From: Vicinamibacteraceae bacterium
Lineage (GTDB): Bacteria; Planctomycetota; Phycisphaerae; Phycisphaerales; UBA5793
Direction: 5' to 3'
Length of the DNA stretch: 54,132 nucleotides
Assembly: GCA_011525805.1 (NCBI GenBank)
Contig: WYBR01000077.1
Span: forward strand, 1-54,132
In this document: positions 17,348 to 26,239 of the stretch, piece by piece
Numbering within the stretch: position 1 is the stretch's first letter
Layout of the letters: every line of letters starts with the position of its first letter
The notes under the pieces: model-generated
Told to the model about the DNA's origin: nothing
Database searches by the model: none
What the model saw: the letters and a program-made list of their open reading frames with translations, nothing else
Position numbers and translations under genes: made by a program

Positions 17348-17416
17348 AAGTGACTACGCTCATATTATGGTGGCTGGTTCGGCCCTGTCAAGCGATTTTT
17401 GTGAGCATAGTCACTT
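17348..17416. promoter_or_regulatory. Inverted-repeat operator of the tetR operon
   Basis: AAGTGACTACGCTCA (17348-17362) is matched in inverted orientation by TGAGCATAGTCACTT (17402-17416), with 14 of 15 positions complementary. Each arm contains TGA-N6-TCA, a dyad of the size bound by TetR dimers. The left arm covers the predicted transcription start of tetR and the right arm lies just upstream of its -35 box. This suggests two bound dimers and autorepression. Confidence 0.75.
17364..17391 (-). promoter_or_regulatory. Sigma-70-like promoter of tetR
   Basis: Reading the minus strand, a perfect TTGACA (17391-17386) is followed after 16 bases by CATAAT (17369-17364). The tetR ATG lies 28 bases beyond. 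The promoter sits between the two arms of the inverted repeat. Confidence 0.65.
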
Positions 17417-17545
17417 TTCCTCTCAATCGCCCCGTCGCCCGCCCGATTTCAAGCCCTTTGCCACCCCCACCGCCCTCTGGCGCGGTACGATGCCCCGCCC
17501 GGCCCCCAGCCGGACAAACACCTCAGAAACGCGAAAGGGGCACCC

Positions 17546-18589
17546 ATGCGTTTTGTCGCCATCCAACTGCTCGGATTGTCGCTGCTCACGGCCGCGTGTT
17601 CTCACGGGCCCGGCATTCAGTCCCCCGCCGCGACGGGCTCTGCTGCCGCCGGCGATCGGGTCGACGCCCCGTCGCGGCCGGTCTCGACCTACTCGATCGT
17701 CGCCCGCGATGAGGCGACGGGGCAGATGGGAGTCGCGGTCCAGTCGCACTGGTTTTCCGTCGGACCGATCGTGCCGTGGGCTCAGGCGGGCGTAGGAGCG
17801 GTGGCCACGCAGTCGCTCGTCGATCCCGCCTATGGCCCCCTCGGCCTGGAGATGATGCGTCTGGGCAAGAGCGCGCCTGATGCGCTGGCGGGGCTGCTCG
17901 CGGCCGATGAGGGGCGCGAGGTGCGGCAGGTGGCAATGGTCGATGCGCGCGGCGGAATCGCCGCGCACACGGGGGCGAGGTGCATCCGCGAAGCGGGGTG
18001 CATCGTCGACACCGATCACGTCTTCTCCTGCCAGGCCAATCTCATGGAGAAGGACACGGTGTGGGAGGCGATGGCCCGCGCCTACCTGGCCAGCGAGGGC
18101 GATCTCGCCGAACGCATGCTCGCGGCGCTCGAGGCCGCGGAGCGCGAGGGCGGGGATATCCGCGGGCGGCAGTCTGCCGCGATCGTCATCGTCTCGGGCG
18201 AGTCCACCGGCATGCCGTGGCGCGACCGGCTCTTTGACCTGCGCGTCGAGGATCATCCAGAGCCGGTGAAGGAACTGCGGCGACTCGTGGGGATCCAGCG
18301 GGCCTACAACCACATGAACGCCGGCGACCTCGCCATCGAGCACGGCGACTTCGAGGCGGCCAACCGCGAGTACACACGCGCGGAGCAGTACGCGCCGCAG
18401 ATCATCGAGATCCCCTTCTGGCGTGCGGTGACGCTCGTCGGCGCCGGCCGCATGGAAGAGGCGCTGCCGATCTTCAAGCGCGTTTTCGCGGCGGAGGAGC
18501 GTTGGGTCGAAGTCATCCCGCGCCTCGTCGAAGCGGGCCTGTTGACGGACGACGCGGCGGTGGTGGAGAGGATTCTGGCGCAGCGATGA
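17546..18589 (+). CDS. DUF1028 lipoprotein with TPR-like C terminus
   Basis: This 347-aa protein has a lipoprotein-like signal with an imperfect lipobox (LLTAAC, Cys18). Residues ~47-230 are DUF1028 (an Ntn-hydrolase-like fold of unknown activity): TYSIVARDEATGQMGVAVQS, VPWAQAGVGAVATQS, DPAYGPLGLEMM and GRQSAAIVIVSGES. The last ~100 residues form helical repeats resembling tetratricopeptide units (AIEHGDFEAANREYTRAEQY, RMEEALPIFKRVF). GAAAGGGG precedes ATG 17546. It is transcribed away from tetR and may use the same control region. Confidence 0.83.
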   Translation: MRFVAIQLLGLSLLTAACSHGPGIQSPAATGSAAAGDRVDAPSRPVSTYSIVARDEATGQMGVAVQSHWFSVGPIVPWAQAGVGAVATQSLVDPAYGPLGLEMMRLGKSAPDALAGLLAADEGREVRQVAMVDARGGIAAHTGARCIREAGCIVDTDHVFSCQANLMEKDTVWEAMARAYLASEGDLAERMLAALEAAEREGGDIRGRQSAAIVIVSGESTGMPWRDRLFDLRVEDHPEPVKELRRLVGIQRAYNHMNAGDLAIEHGDFEAANREYTRAEQYAPQIIEIPFWRAVTLVGAGRMEEALPIFKRVFAAEERWVEVIPRLVEAGLLTDDAAVVERILAQR

Positions 18590-18811
18590 CGTGGTGCCTC
18601 GGTCGCGAGCATGCTACAACGGCACCGCCGCCGTCGCGGCACGTTCGATGCTGCAGGCGCCCAGCCGCGGAGGCAGGCGAGGGGGCGTCGCTCGAACTGC
18701 GGTGATTTCCCTGATTCACGAGAGGCTGGATTCGCGTGAACCGCCACGGCACCCCTACGGCCTATCATGGCGAGAATCGCCAGGAAGCCACGGTTGAAAG
18801 GGGAACCCACC

Positions 18812-19765
18812 ATGCTCGGACGTGCGAAGATATCGATCATCGGCGGCGGCAACGTCGGCGCCTCGTGCGCCCTCTGGGCGGCTTCCAAGGAACTCGGCGA
18901 CATCGTCGTCCTTGACATTCCCCAGGTGGAAAACCTCGTCAAGGGCAAGATGCTCGACCTCGCCCAGTGCTCGCCGATCGAGCGCTTCGACTGCCGCATC
19001 TTCGGCACGGCTGACTACAAGGACATCGCCGGCTCAGACGTCGTCGTCGTCACCGCCGGCATTCCGCGCAAGCCCGGCATGAGCCGCGACGACCTCATCC
19101 AGACCAACGTTAAGATCGTCAAGAGCGTGAGCGAGAACATCCGCGAGTACGCCCCCGACTCGATCGTGATCGTCGTCTCCAACCCGCTCGACGCGATGGT
19201 GTACACGGCGTGGAAGACGACGGGCTTTCCGACGAACCGGATCGTCGGGCAGGCTGGCTGCCTCGACATCGCGCGTTTCCGCACCTTCCTCGCCATGGAA
19301 ACGGGCTTCAGCGTCGAGGACATCAACGCCCTGCTCCTCGGCGGGCACGGCGACGACATGGTTCCCCTGCCGCGCTACACCAACATCGCCGGCATCCCGA
19401 TCACCCAGTTCATGAGCGAAGCGAAACTCAACGAGATCGTCGAGCGGGCGAAGGTCGGCGGCGGCGAGATCGTCAAACTCATGGGCACCAGCGCCTACTA
19501 CGCCCCCGCCAGCGGCGTCGTGCAGATGATCGAAGCGATGGTCAAAGACAAGAAGCGCATCCTCCCCTGCGCCGGATACTGCGAGAAGCAGTACGGCGTG
19601 GGCGGCTACTTCGTCGGCGTGCCGTGCGTCCTCGGCGCCGGCGGCGTCGAGCGCATCATCGAGATCGACCTCAGCGATGGCGAGAGGAAACTCATGAACG
19701 AGTCCATCAGCCACGTCAAGGACCTCGTCAAGGTCGTGCGCGGGATGTTTCCGGAACTGGCGTAG
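18812..19765 (+). CDS. mdh: Malate dehydrogenase (lactate/malate family)
   Basis: This 317-aa NAD-dependent enzyme catalyses malate to oxaloacetate in the citric acid cycle. It has the Rossmann motif ISIIGGGNVGASCA and the mobile loop TAGIPRKPGMSRDDL, in which the Arg between Pro and Lys marks malate rather than lactate specificity. Also present are VVSNPLDAMVYT, the substrate Arg in GCLDIARFRTFLA and the catalytic His in LLLGGHGDDMVPL. ATG 18812 follows AAAGGGGA with good spacing. It is of the LDH-like MDH type found widely in bacteria. It stands alone as a transcription unit. Confidence 0.93.
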   Translation: MLGRAKISIIGGGNVGASCALWAASKELGDIVVLDIPQVENLVKGKMLDLAQCSPIERFDCRIFGTADYKDIAGSDVVVVTAGIPRKPGMSRDDLIQTNVKIVKSVSENIREYAPDSIVIVVSNPLDAMVYTAWKTTGFPTNRIVGQAGCLDIARFRTFLAMETGFSVEDINALLLGGHGDDMVPLPRYTNIAGIPITQFMSEAKLNEIVERAKVGGGEIVKLMGTSAYYAPASGVVQMIEAMVKDKKRILPCAGYCEKQYGVGGYFVGVPCVLGAGGVERIIEIDLSDGERKLMNESISHVKDLVKVVRGMFPELA

Positions 19766-19798
19766 GCCGACGAACGGCTCCAATGCGGGGGCGGCCGG

Positions 19799-20587
19799 CT
19801 ACTGCTCGGCGTCCACCTCGACGACGCGATAGTGCGACATGATGCGCTTTTGCGGATCGATGTCGATCTGCCCGGCATGTCCGTCGTAGTAGGCCATCGA
19901 GTGGCGGTCGATCGTGCCGTGGTGCGGAATGGAGTTGGTGCGGTGAAACCACAGCGCCCACTCCGCCGAGTCGTCGAGGATCGCAACATAGCGGCTGGCG
20001 TCGGTAAGGATCAGCGATCGGGCGCGGCGGCGGGCCTGGTCGCCGTAGGTCTCGAGCGTCCAGAAGACGTTGTAGGAATAACTCGTGCCCGCGGCGTCGT
20101 AGTTGCTCAAGCCGAAGCGCGCCTCGTTCGCGTAGAACGCCTCCTGGTAGTTGAACTGCCGATCCGACGGGCAAGCGAAGGCGGGCAGGTCGATCGCCTC
20201 CACGACCGGGTCGGGATCGTTGCGCGATCCGAGCGCGACGCCGGAATGCACGTAGCGGTTGAGGGGGCGTTCGTACGGCTTGGGCGCGGCGAAGAGGCCG
20301 TTGCGCAGCAGGCTCTCGGCATCGACCCACTTGCCGCCGAAGGTGAAGCCGCGGTACATCTGCCCGAAGGGCTTGCCGGCCGGCAGGTCGTCGTCGTAGT
20401 CGGAGAGGTACATGCCAACGGCGGCGCCGATCTGGCGGAGGTTGTTCAAGCAGCCGGTGATGCGCGCCGCCTCGCGGGCGCGCGACAGCGCCGGCAGCAG
20501 AAGGCCGATGAGAAACGTGATGATCGAAATGACGACCAGCAGTTCAATGAGCGTAAACGCCGGCCGCCGGCGCGGCTGAGCACTCAT
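19799..20587 (-). CDS. Prepilin-type N-terminal cleavage/methylation protein
   Basis: This 262-aa pseudopilin-like protein has an N-terminal leader [20 protein letters not shown] with Phe after the cleavage point and Glu at +5, followed by a hydrophobic helix (to about residue 35). That is the type IV pilin/type II secretion signature. The helix runs into [40 protein letters not shown], the planctomycete form with a DxDxxP-like ending. The C-terminal block [20 protein letters not shown] is the H-X9-DG motif common in this family. ATG 20587 is preceded by GGAG. Members are very numerous in planctomycetes; their role is unknown. Confidence 0.88.
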   Translation of the reverse strand: MSAQPRRRPAFTLIELLVVISIITFLIGLLLPALSRAREAARITGCLNNLRQIGAAVGMYLSDYDDDLPAGKPFGQMYRGFTFGGKWVDAESLLRNGLFAAPKPYERPLNRYVHSGVALGSRNDPDPVVEAIDLPAFACPSDRQFNYQEAFYANEARFGLSNYDAAGTSYSYNVFWTLETYGDQARRRARSLILTDASRYVAILDDSAEWALWFHRTNSIPHHGTIDRHSMAYYDGHAGQIDIDPQKRIMSHYRVVEVDAEQ

Positions 20588-20770
20588 GCGCTTCTCTCCG
20601 CAGCCGGTGCTTCCAGTCGCACCGACCCGCAGGCCCCCGGGGATACGACCACGCAGGGATGATAGGCCAGGGCGGTCGCCATCAGCCTCGACTTTCGCCT
20701 CACCCGCCGCAACCCTATCATCGACGGCCTCTCCCGCCCCAGCGCAACCGAGCATCCGACAGGCGCATTG

Positions 20771-21418
20771 ATGAACCGCCCGCCAGCGCAACACGCCGAC
20801 TCAACCCGCCCCCTGGCGATTGCCGTACTCATCAGCGGCTCGGGGCGGTCACTTGAGAACCTCGCCGAACGCATTCGCGCCGGCCGGCTGAACTGCGAGA
20901 TCGTGCTCGTCGTCTCCTCCACCCCCAGGGCGGGAGGGATCAACCGGGCGCGGCGGTTCAACCTGCCCGTCGTCGTGCTCGACCGGTCCTCATTCGCCGA
21001 CGACGCTTCGTTCGGCCGGGCGGTGTTCGAAGTCGTGCGGCGGGCGGGGGCGGAGATCGTGGTCATGGCGGGGTTCCTCAAGTTTCTCCCGATCCCGGGT
21101 GAATTCGCCGGCCGGGTCATCAACATCCATCCGGCGCTGCTGCCGGCGTTCGGCGGCCGGGGCATGTACGGCGAGCGCGTCCACCGAGCGGTGCTCGAAA
21201 GCGGGGCGAGTGAATCCGGCTGCACGGTTCACGTCGCGGACAACGAGTTCGACCACGGGCCGATCCTCCTTCAGAAGTCCTGCCCGGTCGAGCCGGGCGA
21301 TACGGTTGAGTCGCTCGCGGCCAGAGTTTTTGCGCTGGAACTCGAAGCGTTGCCCGAGGCCCTGGCGCTGGTGGCGCGCCGCGGCGTGGCCGCCCATGCT
21401 CCGGAGGTGCGACGATGA
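20771..21418 (+). CDS. purN: Phosphoribosylglycinamide formyltransferase
   Basis: This 215-aa GAR transformylase uses 10-formyl-tetrahydrofolate to formylate GAR in purine synthesis. Conserved features are the phosphate-binding [13 protein letters not shown] (Arg where many have Asn or Thr), [11 protein letters not shown], the catalytic [21 protein letters not shown] (Asn and His), and [19 protein letters not shown] (the His and Asp of the active site). ATG 20771 is preceded by an in-frame TTG. The last codons overlap the next gene as ATGA. Confidence 0.9.
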   Translation: MNRPPAQHADSTRPLAIAVLISGSGRSLENLAERIRAGRLNCEIVLVVSSTPRAGGINRARRFNLPVVVLDRSSFADDASFGRAVFEVVRRAGAEIVVMAGFLKFLPIPGEFAGRVINIHPALLPAFGGRGMYGERVHRAVLESGASESGCTVHVADNEFDHGPILLQKSCPVEPGDTVESLAARVFALELEALPEALALVARRGVAAHAPEVRR

Positions 21419-22944
21419 GGCGCCAAAGACGGGCCGTGCTCTCGCGATGGGCGTGGTGCTGTGCGGCGGCCGCACTCGTCGGTGCGGGCGGCCCGCCGGC
21501 GCCGCCTGGTGAACGCGCGGCGCCGCCGCCGTCGGTCCAGCGCCTCGACGACGACGCCATTGCACGCTTGCACGAGGAAGCCGTCGAGCACTACGGCGCG
21601 GGACGAACGGAGGAAGCGCTTGCGAACTGGGTGGAGATTCTCCGCAGCCAACCGCGCGACACCACGGCGCTGTACAACAGCGCGTGTGCGGTCACGAAAC
21701 TCGGATACCGCGACGAGGCGTTCAAACTGCTTGACCTCGCCGTGCAGTGCGGTTTCGTGAACTTCGAGCACCTCAAGCGGGATCCCGATCTCGAGCCGCT
21801 GCGAAGCGACCCGCGTTTCGCCGAACTGCTCGCCTCGATTGAAAAGCGCTACGCCGACGCGGCTGCGCACATGGAGCAGTGGTCGCGCGAGACGCTCGGC
21901 CCCGGGGCGATCATCGAGCGCGACGACGACCTGCGGCTCGTCCTCGCCACGAACCTGGAGCGGGAGACCTTCGACCGCATGGCGAAGTCGATCCGGGAGC
22001 AAATGCGCCTCCAGGTCCGCATGCTCTTCGACGGCCCGCCGAACTCCTACGTCCTCGTGCTCGTGCCGACGCCGGAGAAGGCGGATGAACTCATCGGCTC
22101 GATGTACGTCGGGGGCTACTACGACCACGACACGCGGCGCCTGGTGCTGCGCGATCTCGGACCCTCGCTGCGCCATGAGATCACCCACGCCCTCCACCAC
22201 GGACAGATGGACCGCCTGGGGCAGTCTCATCCGATGTGGATTCAGGAGGGGCTGGCGTCGATGTTCGAGATGTACGGCGTGGACGAGTCGGGCGCCTACC
22301 GCGTGCTCGACAACACGCGGCTCAACATCGTGCTCAACCTCCGCCGGGCGGCGGCGCTGACGAAGTGGCGAGACTTCTTCGCGCAGCAGGACGACTCCTT
22401 CAACCGCGTCCGGGCTCGGGGCAAGTACGCCGAGGCCCGGGCGATCTTCCAGTACGTCGCGGAACAAGGACGGCTGGAGGCCTGGTACCGCCTCTACCTC
22501 GAGACCTCTTCCGAAGACCGCACGGGAGCACTGGCCTTCGAGCGGCTGTTCGACAAGTCGCTGGAGGAGGTGGAGCGCGACTTCCGCGCCTGGCTGAGCA
22601 CCAAGGAGAAGGTCGCCGAAAGCGTGCCGTGGAGTCGCCCGTCGATCGGCGTCTGGCTCGCCGACCACGCGGCCAACGACGGCGTGCAGATCGTCGACGT
22701 GAACCCCGGCGGCGCGGCCCGCCGCGCGAGCGTGCGGGCCGGCGAGGTGATCGTCGAGATCAACGGCCGACCCACGTATGCCGTCGAGGAGATCGTGGCC
22801 GACGTCCTCAAGCGAGCCGAAGGGGAGGAGATCACCCTCCGCCTGCGCCGCGGCCGCGTCTATCGCGAGGTCAAGATCATCCTGCAACCGATCCGCGAAG
22901 GGCGCGAGACGCGCGACCCGGTCGAACCGGGCTTTGCGGCGTAG
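21415..22944 (+). CDS. Exported TPR / gluzincin metallopeptidase / PDZ protein
   Basis: This 509-aa protein has an N-terminal signal peptide (residues ~10-26). A tetratricopeptide region follows at about 45-140 (EEALANWVEILRSQPRDTTALY). The peptidase-MA-like domain holds the zinc motif HEITHALHH (HExxH) near 246, with a downstream Glu ligand in WIQEGLASMFE. A C-terminal PDZ domain (~405-495; IGVWLADHAANDGVQIVDV, GEVIVEINGRPTY) completes it. Translation is coupled to purN by an ATGA overlap. The function is probably periplasmic proteolysis or protein quality control. The combination is unusual beside a purine gene, and the pairing may be only transcriptional. Confidence 0.82.
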   Translation: MRRQRRAVLSRWAWCCAAAALVGAGGPPAPPGERAAPPPSVQRLDDDAIARLHEEAVEHYGAGRTEEALANWVEILRSQPRDTTALYNSACAVTKLGYRDEAFKLLDLAVQCGFVNFEHLKRDPDLEPLRSDPRFAELLASIEKRYADAAAHMEQWSRETLGPGAIIERDDDLRLVLATNLERETFDRMAKSIREQMRLQVRMLFDGPPNSYVLVLVPTPEKADELIGSMYVGGYYDHDTRRLVLRDLGPSLRHEITHALHHGQMDRLGQSHPMWIQEGLASMFEMYGVDESGAYRVLDNTRLNIVLNLRRAAALTKWRDFFAQQDDSFNRVRARGKYAEARAIFQYVAEQGRLEAWYRLYLETSSEDRTGALAFERLFDKSLEEVERDFRAWLSTKEKVAESVPWSRPSIGVWLADHAANDGVQIVDVNPGGAARRASVRAGEVIVEINGRPTYAVEEIVADVLKRAEGEEITLRLRRGRVYREVKIILQPIREGRETRDPVEPGFAA

Positions 22945-23005
22945 AACCGCCGCCGCACGGCGCGACGCCGCGTGCGACCGGCCGTCGCCCCGACGCCGTC
23001 ATGCG

Positions 23006-24253
23006 TCAGTTCGGATAGCGGCCGAAGACAAGCGTGACGTTGTGCCCGCCGAAGCCGAAACTGTTGTTGAGCGCGTAGCGGATGTTCGCCCGGCGCGGTT
23101 TGTTGGGGACGAAGTCGAGGTCGAAATCGGGATGGTCGAGATTGGCGGTGGGCGGGATGACCTGCTCGGCAATGGCGCGGACGACGGCCATGCTCTCGAT
23201 CCCGCCGGAGGCGCCGAGCGTGTGCCCGGTGACGCCCTTGGTGGAACTGACGGCGACCTTCTTCGCATGCTCGCCGAAGATCTGCTTGATGGCCATGACT
23301 TCGGCAGCGTCGCCCAGCGGCGTGGAAGTGCCGTGGGCATTGATGTAGTCGATGTCCTCAGGCTTGAGGCCGGCGTCCTTGAGCGCCAGGGCCATGCACC
23401 GCGCGGCGCCGCGCCCCTCCGGATCGGGCGCGGTGATGTGCCCGGCATCGCCCGACGAGCCAAAGCCGAGCAGTTCGGCGTAGATCTTGGCGCCGCGGTT
23501 TTTCGCGTGCTCGAGTTCTTCAAGGACGAGAATGCCCGCTCCCTCGGCGAGGACGAAACCGTCGCGATCGCGGTCGAAAGGGCGGGAGGCGCGGTTCGGA
23601 TCGTCGTTGCGCGTCGAGAGGGCCTTCATGACCATGAAGCCGGCCATGCACAGCGGCGTCATGGCGGCCTCGGCCCCGCCAGTGACCATGACGTCCGCGT
23701 CGCCGTCCTGAATGAGTTGAAACGCGTCGCCGATCGCGTTGGCGGCGGAGGCACACGCCGTCGCCGGCGCGCTGTTGGGCCCCTTGAGCCCGAAGCGGAT
23801 CGAGACGTTGCCCGAGCAGGCGTTCACCATGAGGCGAGGCACGAGGAAGGGGGTAACGCGGTCCGGCCCCTTGATGTGCATCTTTTCGATGTATTCTTCG
23901 ATCGTGTTCACGCCACCGACGCCCGAGCCGACGACCACGCCGCAGCGGAATGGATCCTCCTTCGAGACGTCCAGTCCGCTGTCCTTTACGGCCTCGATGG
24001 ACGCGTAGAGGCCGAGCATGGTGAAGCGGTCGAGGCGCTTCATCTCACCGCGCTCGAGCCGGTCGGCGGGATCCCAGTTGATGACCTCCCCGCCGAACTT
24101 CACCGTCCACCGCTCTCCCTGGAACCGCTCGATGGGGCTCATGCGCGGAATGCCGTCGCGCATGGCGTGCCAGACGTCGTCGGCGTTGTGCCCGACGTTG
24201 CAGATCGCCCCGAGACCGGTGACGACGATTCGGCGTGGAGATTGAGTGGTCAT
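23006..24253 (-). CDS. fabF: 3-oxoacyl-ACP synthase II
   Basis: This 415-aa condensing enzyme elongates acyl-ACP with malonyl-ACP. The catalytic triad is visible: Cys in PATACASAANAIGD (about 166), His in NAHGTSTPLGD (about 307) and His in GVTGHTLGASGGIE (about 344). The N terminus VVTGLGAICNVG and C terminus NNSFGFGGHNVTLVF match FabF in length and sequence. It is the last gene of the minus-strand fatty acid cluster, 89 bp after acpP. ATG 24253 is clear. Confidence 0.95.
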   Translation of the reverse strand: MTTQSPRRIVVTGLGAICNVGHNADDVWHAMRDGIPRMSPIERFQGERWTVKFGGEVINWDPADRLERGEMKRLDRFTMLGLYASIEAVKDSGLDVSKEDPFRCGVVVGSGVGGVNTIEEYIEKMHIKGPDRVTPFLVPRLMVNACSGNVSIRFGLKGPNSAPATACASAANAIGDAFQLIQDGDADVMVTGGAEAAMTPLCMAGFMVMKALSTRNDDPNRASRPFDRDRDGFVLAEGAGILVLEELEHAKNRGAKIYAELLGFGSSGDAGHITAPDPEGRGAARCMALALKDAGLKPEDIDYINAHGTSTPLGDAAEVMAIKQIFGEHAKKVAVSSTKGVTGHTLGASGGIESMAVVRAIAEQVIPPTANLDHPDFDLDFVPNKPRRANIRYALNNSFGFGGHNVTLVFGRYPN

Positions 24254-24342
24254 GCGAAATCAGGAACAGGCCAGCGGCGCGGAGGCGAAGGTCCGGGGCC
24301 GACGGACGGGCGCGCGGTGCGCCGTCGCGGCGGCCGGCCGGC

Positions 24343-24594
24343 TCAATCGCCGCCGGAGGTGGCCTTCATGATGAACTCGACCGCCTGGCCGACGGTCTGG
24401 ATCTTTTCTGCCTCTTCATCCGGGATCGACGTTTCGAACTCGTCCTCCAGTTCCATGACCAGCTCGACGGTGTCGAGGCTGTCGGCGTTCAGGTCGTTCA
24501 CGAAACTGGTGTTTCGCGTGATCTGCGACTTGTCCACGCCCATCTGCTCGGCGACGATGCTGATCACCTTGGCTTCGATTTCGGATTCTTGCAC
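24343..24594 (-). CDS. acpP: Acyl carrier protein
   Basis: This 83-aa acidic carrier has the phosphopantetheine attachment site [14 protein letters not shown] (Ser about 40). It starts at GTG 24594, with GGAG upstream in AGGAGACTC. Helices I-IV are recognisable ([14 protein letters not shown] ... [17 protein letters not shown]). It carries growing acyl chains between FabD, FabH, FabF and FabG, which flank it. It lies between fabG (164 bp upstream) and fabF. Confidence 0.95.
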   Translation of the reverse strand: MQESEIEAKVISIVAEQMGVDKSQITRNTSFVNDLNADSLDTVELVMELEDEFETSIPDEEAEKIQTVGQAVEFIMKATSGGD

Positions 24595-24758
24595 GATCGA
24601 GTCTCCTGGGGTTTGGGACGGTTCCTGATTCGCCCGCGACGGGACGTCGCCTCTGCCGCGAGGGGCAGAAATATAGCCTTGCGAACGACACGCTACAAGC
24701 CCGGAGCAGCGGCGATTGCTCGCCGCCGGTTCGCGCCGGACCGGCGCCGCGACGGGCG

Positions 24759-25505
24759 CTACATGCCCATACCGCCCGCCACCGCCAGCACTTCTCCGGT
24801 CACAAAGCCGGCGTCCTCCGACGCGAAATAGGCGACCGCCGCCGCGATCTCGCGAACCTGGCCGAAGCGGCGCATCGGCGTGATGTTCCTCGCTTCCTCC
24901 TTGATCGCCTCGGGCAGGTCCGCCGTCATGTCCGTCTCGATGAAGCCCGGCGCCACCACGTTTGCGGTGATTCCCTTGGTCGCGAACTCCTTGGCGATGG
25001 CCTTGGTCATCCCAATCAGCCCCGACTTGGCGGCGCAGTAGTTGACCTGCGCCGCCCGACCGATGCGGCCGGAGATCGAACTGATGTTCACGATCCGCCC
25101 CCATCGGTTGCTCATCATCGGCCTCGCCGCGGCGCGGCAGGCAATGAAGGCGGACCGGAGGTTGACGCGGATGACCTCGTCGAAGTCCTCGTCGGACATG
25201 CGGAGCATCAGCCCGTCGCGCGTAATGCCCGCGTTGTTGACCAGGATGTCCAGGCGGCCGAGCGTCCGCGCCGTCTCCGCGATCGCGTCGGTGAGGGCGG
25301 CGGAGTCGCCGACGTCGCAGCAGACCGTCGAGGCGCTGCCCCCCGCCGCTTCGATCGAGGCTCGCAGGTCGTTGAGTGGCCCGGCCGTGCGGCTTACCAG
25401 CACTACATGCCGCCCCTCGCGCGCCAGGCGCTCGGCCACGGCGCGTCCGATGCCTCGGCTGGCGCCGGTCACGAAGGCCACTCGCTTCACTTCACTCATG
25501 CCCAT
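24759..25505 (-). CDS. fabG: 3-oxoacyl-ACP reductase
   Basis: This 248-aa short-chain dehydrogenase reduces 3-oxoacyl-ACP with NADPH. It has the cofactor motif [34 protein letters not shown], the catalytic Ser in [32 protein letters not shown] (Tyr-xxx-Lys as YCAAK), [13 protein letters not shown], and the terminal [14 protein letters not shown]. Two in-frame ATGs (25505 and 25499) are possible starts. It lies 32 bp after the lipoprotein gene that interrupts the fab run. Confidence 0.94.
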   Translation of the reverse strand: MGMSEVKRVAFVTGASRGIGRAVAERLAREGRHVVLVSRTAGPLNDLRASIEAAGGSASTVCCDVGDSAALTDAIAETARTLGRLDILVNNAGITRDGLMLRMSDEDFDEVIRVNLRSAFIACRAAARPMMSNRWGRIVNISSISGRIGRAAQVNYCAAKSGLIGMTKAIAKEFATKGITANVVAPGFIETDMTADLPEAIKEEARNITPMRRFGQVREIAAAVAYFASEDAGFVTGEVLAVAGGMGM

Positions 25506-25537
25506 CCCATTCCCGGTGAGTCATCACGATGGCGTCG

Positions 25538-26239
25538 CTACGGCTGAGTCGGCTGCTTGCCCGGCGGCGCGGTCGGATCCGTCGGCTGGGGCACCCGCCT
25601 CCGCGGATCGCGGTTGCGGTCGCGATCATCCTCCGGCGCCGGCTCGCCGCCGGGCGCGCCCGACGCGGCCTCTTGAGCCGCCTTGGCCGCGTCCTCCGCC
25701 TGCTTGCTTTCCGGCGGCACCGCGAACGCCGAGAAGGTGAACATGTCGCCTCGCATCGTCACCAGCCAGTCCTGCTGGACCCGTCCGGCGCGAGGCATGA
25801 TGACGTTGAAACTCACAACCCCGCCGCCGCTGGGCATCGATTTGCGATCGAGCAGATCGACCTCGATGATCTTGGCCGTCTCCTCTTGCCACTGACCGGT
25901 CGAGATCAGTTTGTCGAGCGACTTGCGGGCCGTGCCGTCCATCCGCGAGCGCAGCGCCTCGGCGTCGCCGGCCGCGAAGGCGCTCATGAACTCGAGAATC
26001 GCCCGGACCTCTTCCTCACTGCACTCCATCGGCTGGGCGTTGCGCAGCGAGACCTTGGGATCGAGCGTGAGGTATTCCGCCACGGAGTTGGGATCGACAG
26101 TGACCGGACCGGGCGGCGGAGGCGGCGGCGGTGGTGGTGGCGGCTCCTCTTCCTTGCATCCCGTCAGGCTCAGACAAGCCGCCAGCGCCAGGACGCACCC
26201 CGAGCCGAACGGAAGCAGTTTACGAGTCAGGCTGGTCAT
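25538..26239 (-). CDS. Lipoprotein of unknown function inside the fab cluster
   Basis: This 233-aa predicted lipoprotein has an ideal lipobox, LSLTGC with Cys28. It is followed by an acidic KEEE and a run of 11 prolines, a rigid spacer away from the membrane. The soluble domain (~50-180) contains ECSEEEVRAILEFMSAFAAGDAEALRSRM and a beta-rich part (VVSFNVIMPRAGRVQQDWLVTMRG), a pattern like small NTF2-type or lumazine-binding-type folds, though I cannot assign one. The C terminus is disordered (Pro/Arg/Asp-rich). It overlaps the fabD end by 20 bp and precedes fabG by 32 bp, so it is co-transcribed with fatty acid synthesis. Confidence 0.78.
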   Translation of the reverse strand: MTSLTRKLLPFGSGCVLALAACLSLTGCKEEEPPPPPPPPPPPGPVTVDPNSVAEYLTLDPKVSLRNAQPMECSEEEVRAILEFMSAFAAGDAEALRSRMDGTARKSLDKLISTGQWQEETAKIIEVDLLDRKSMPSGGGVVSFNVIMPRAGRVQQDWLVTMRGDMFTFSAFAVPPESKQAEDAAKAAQEAASGAPGGEPAPEDDRDRNRDPRRRVPQPTDPTAPPGKQPTQP

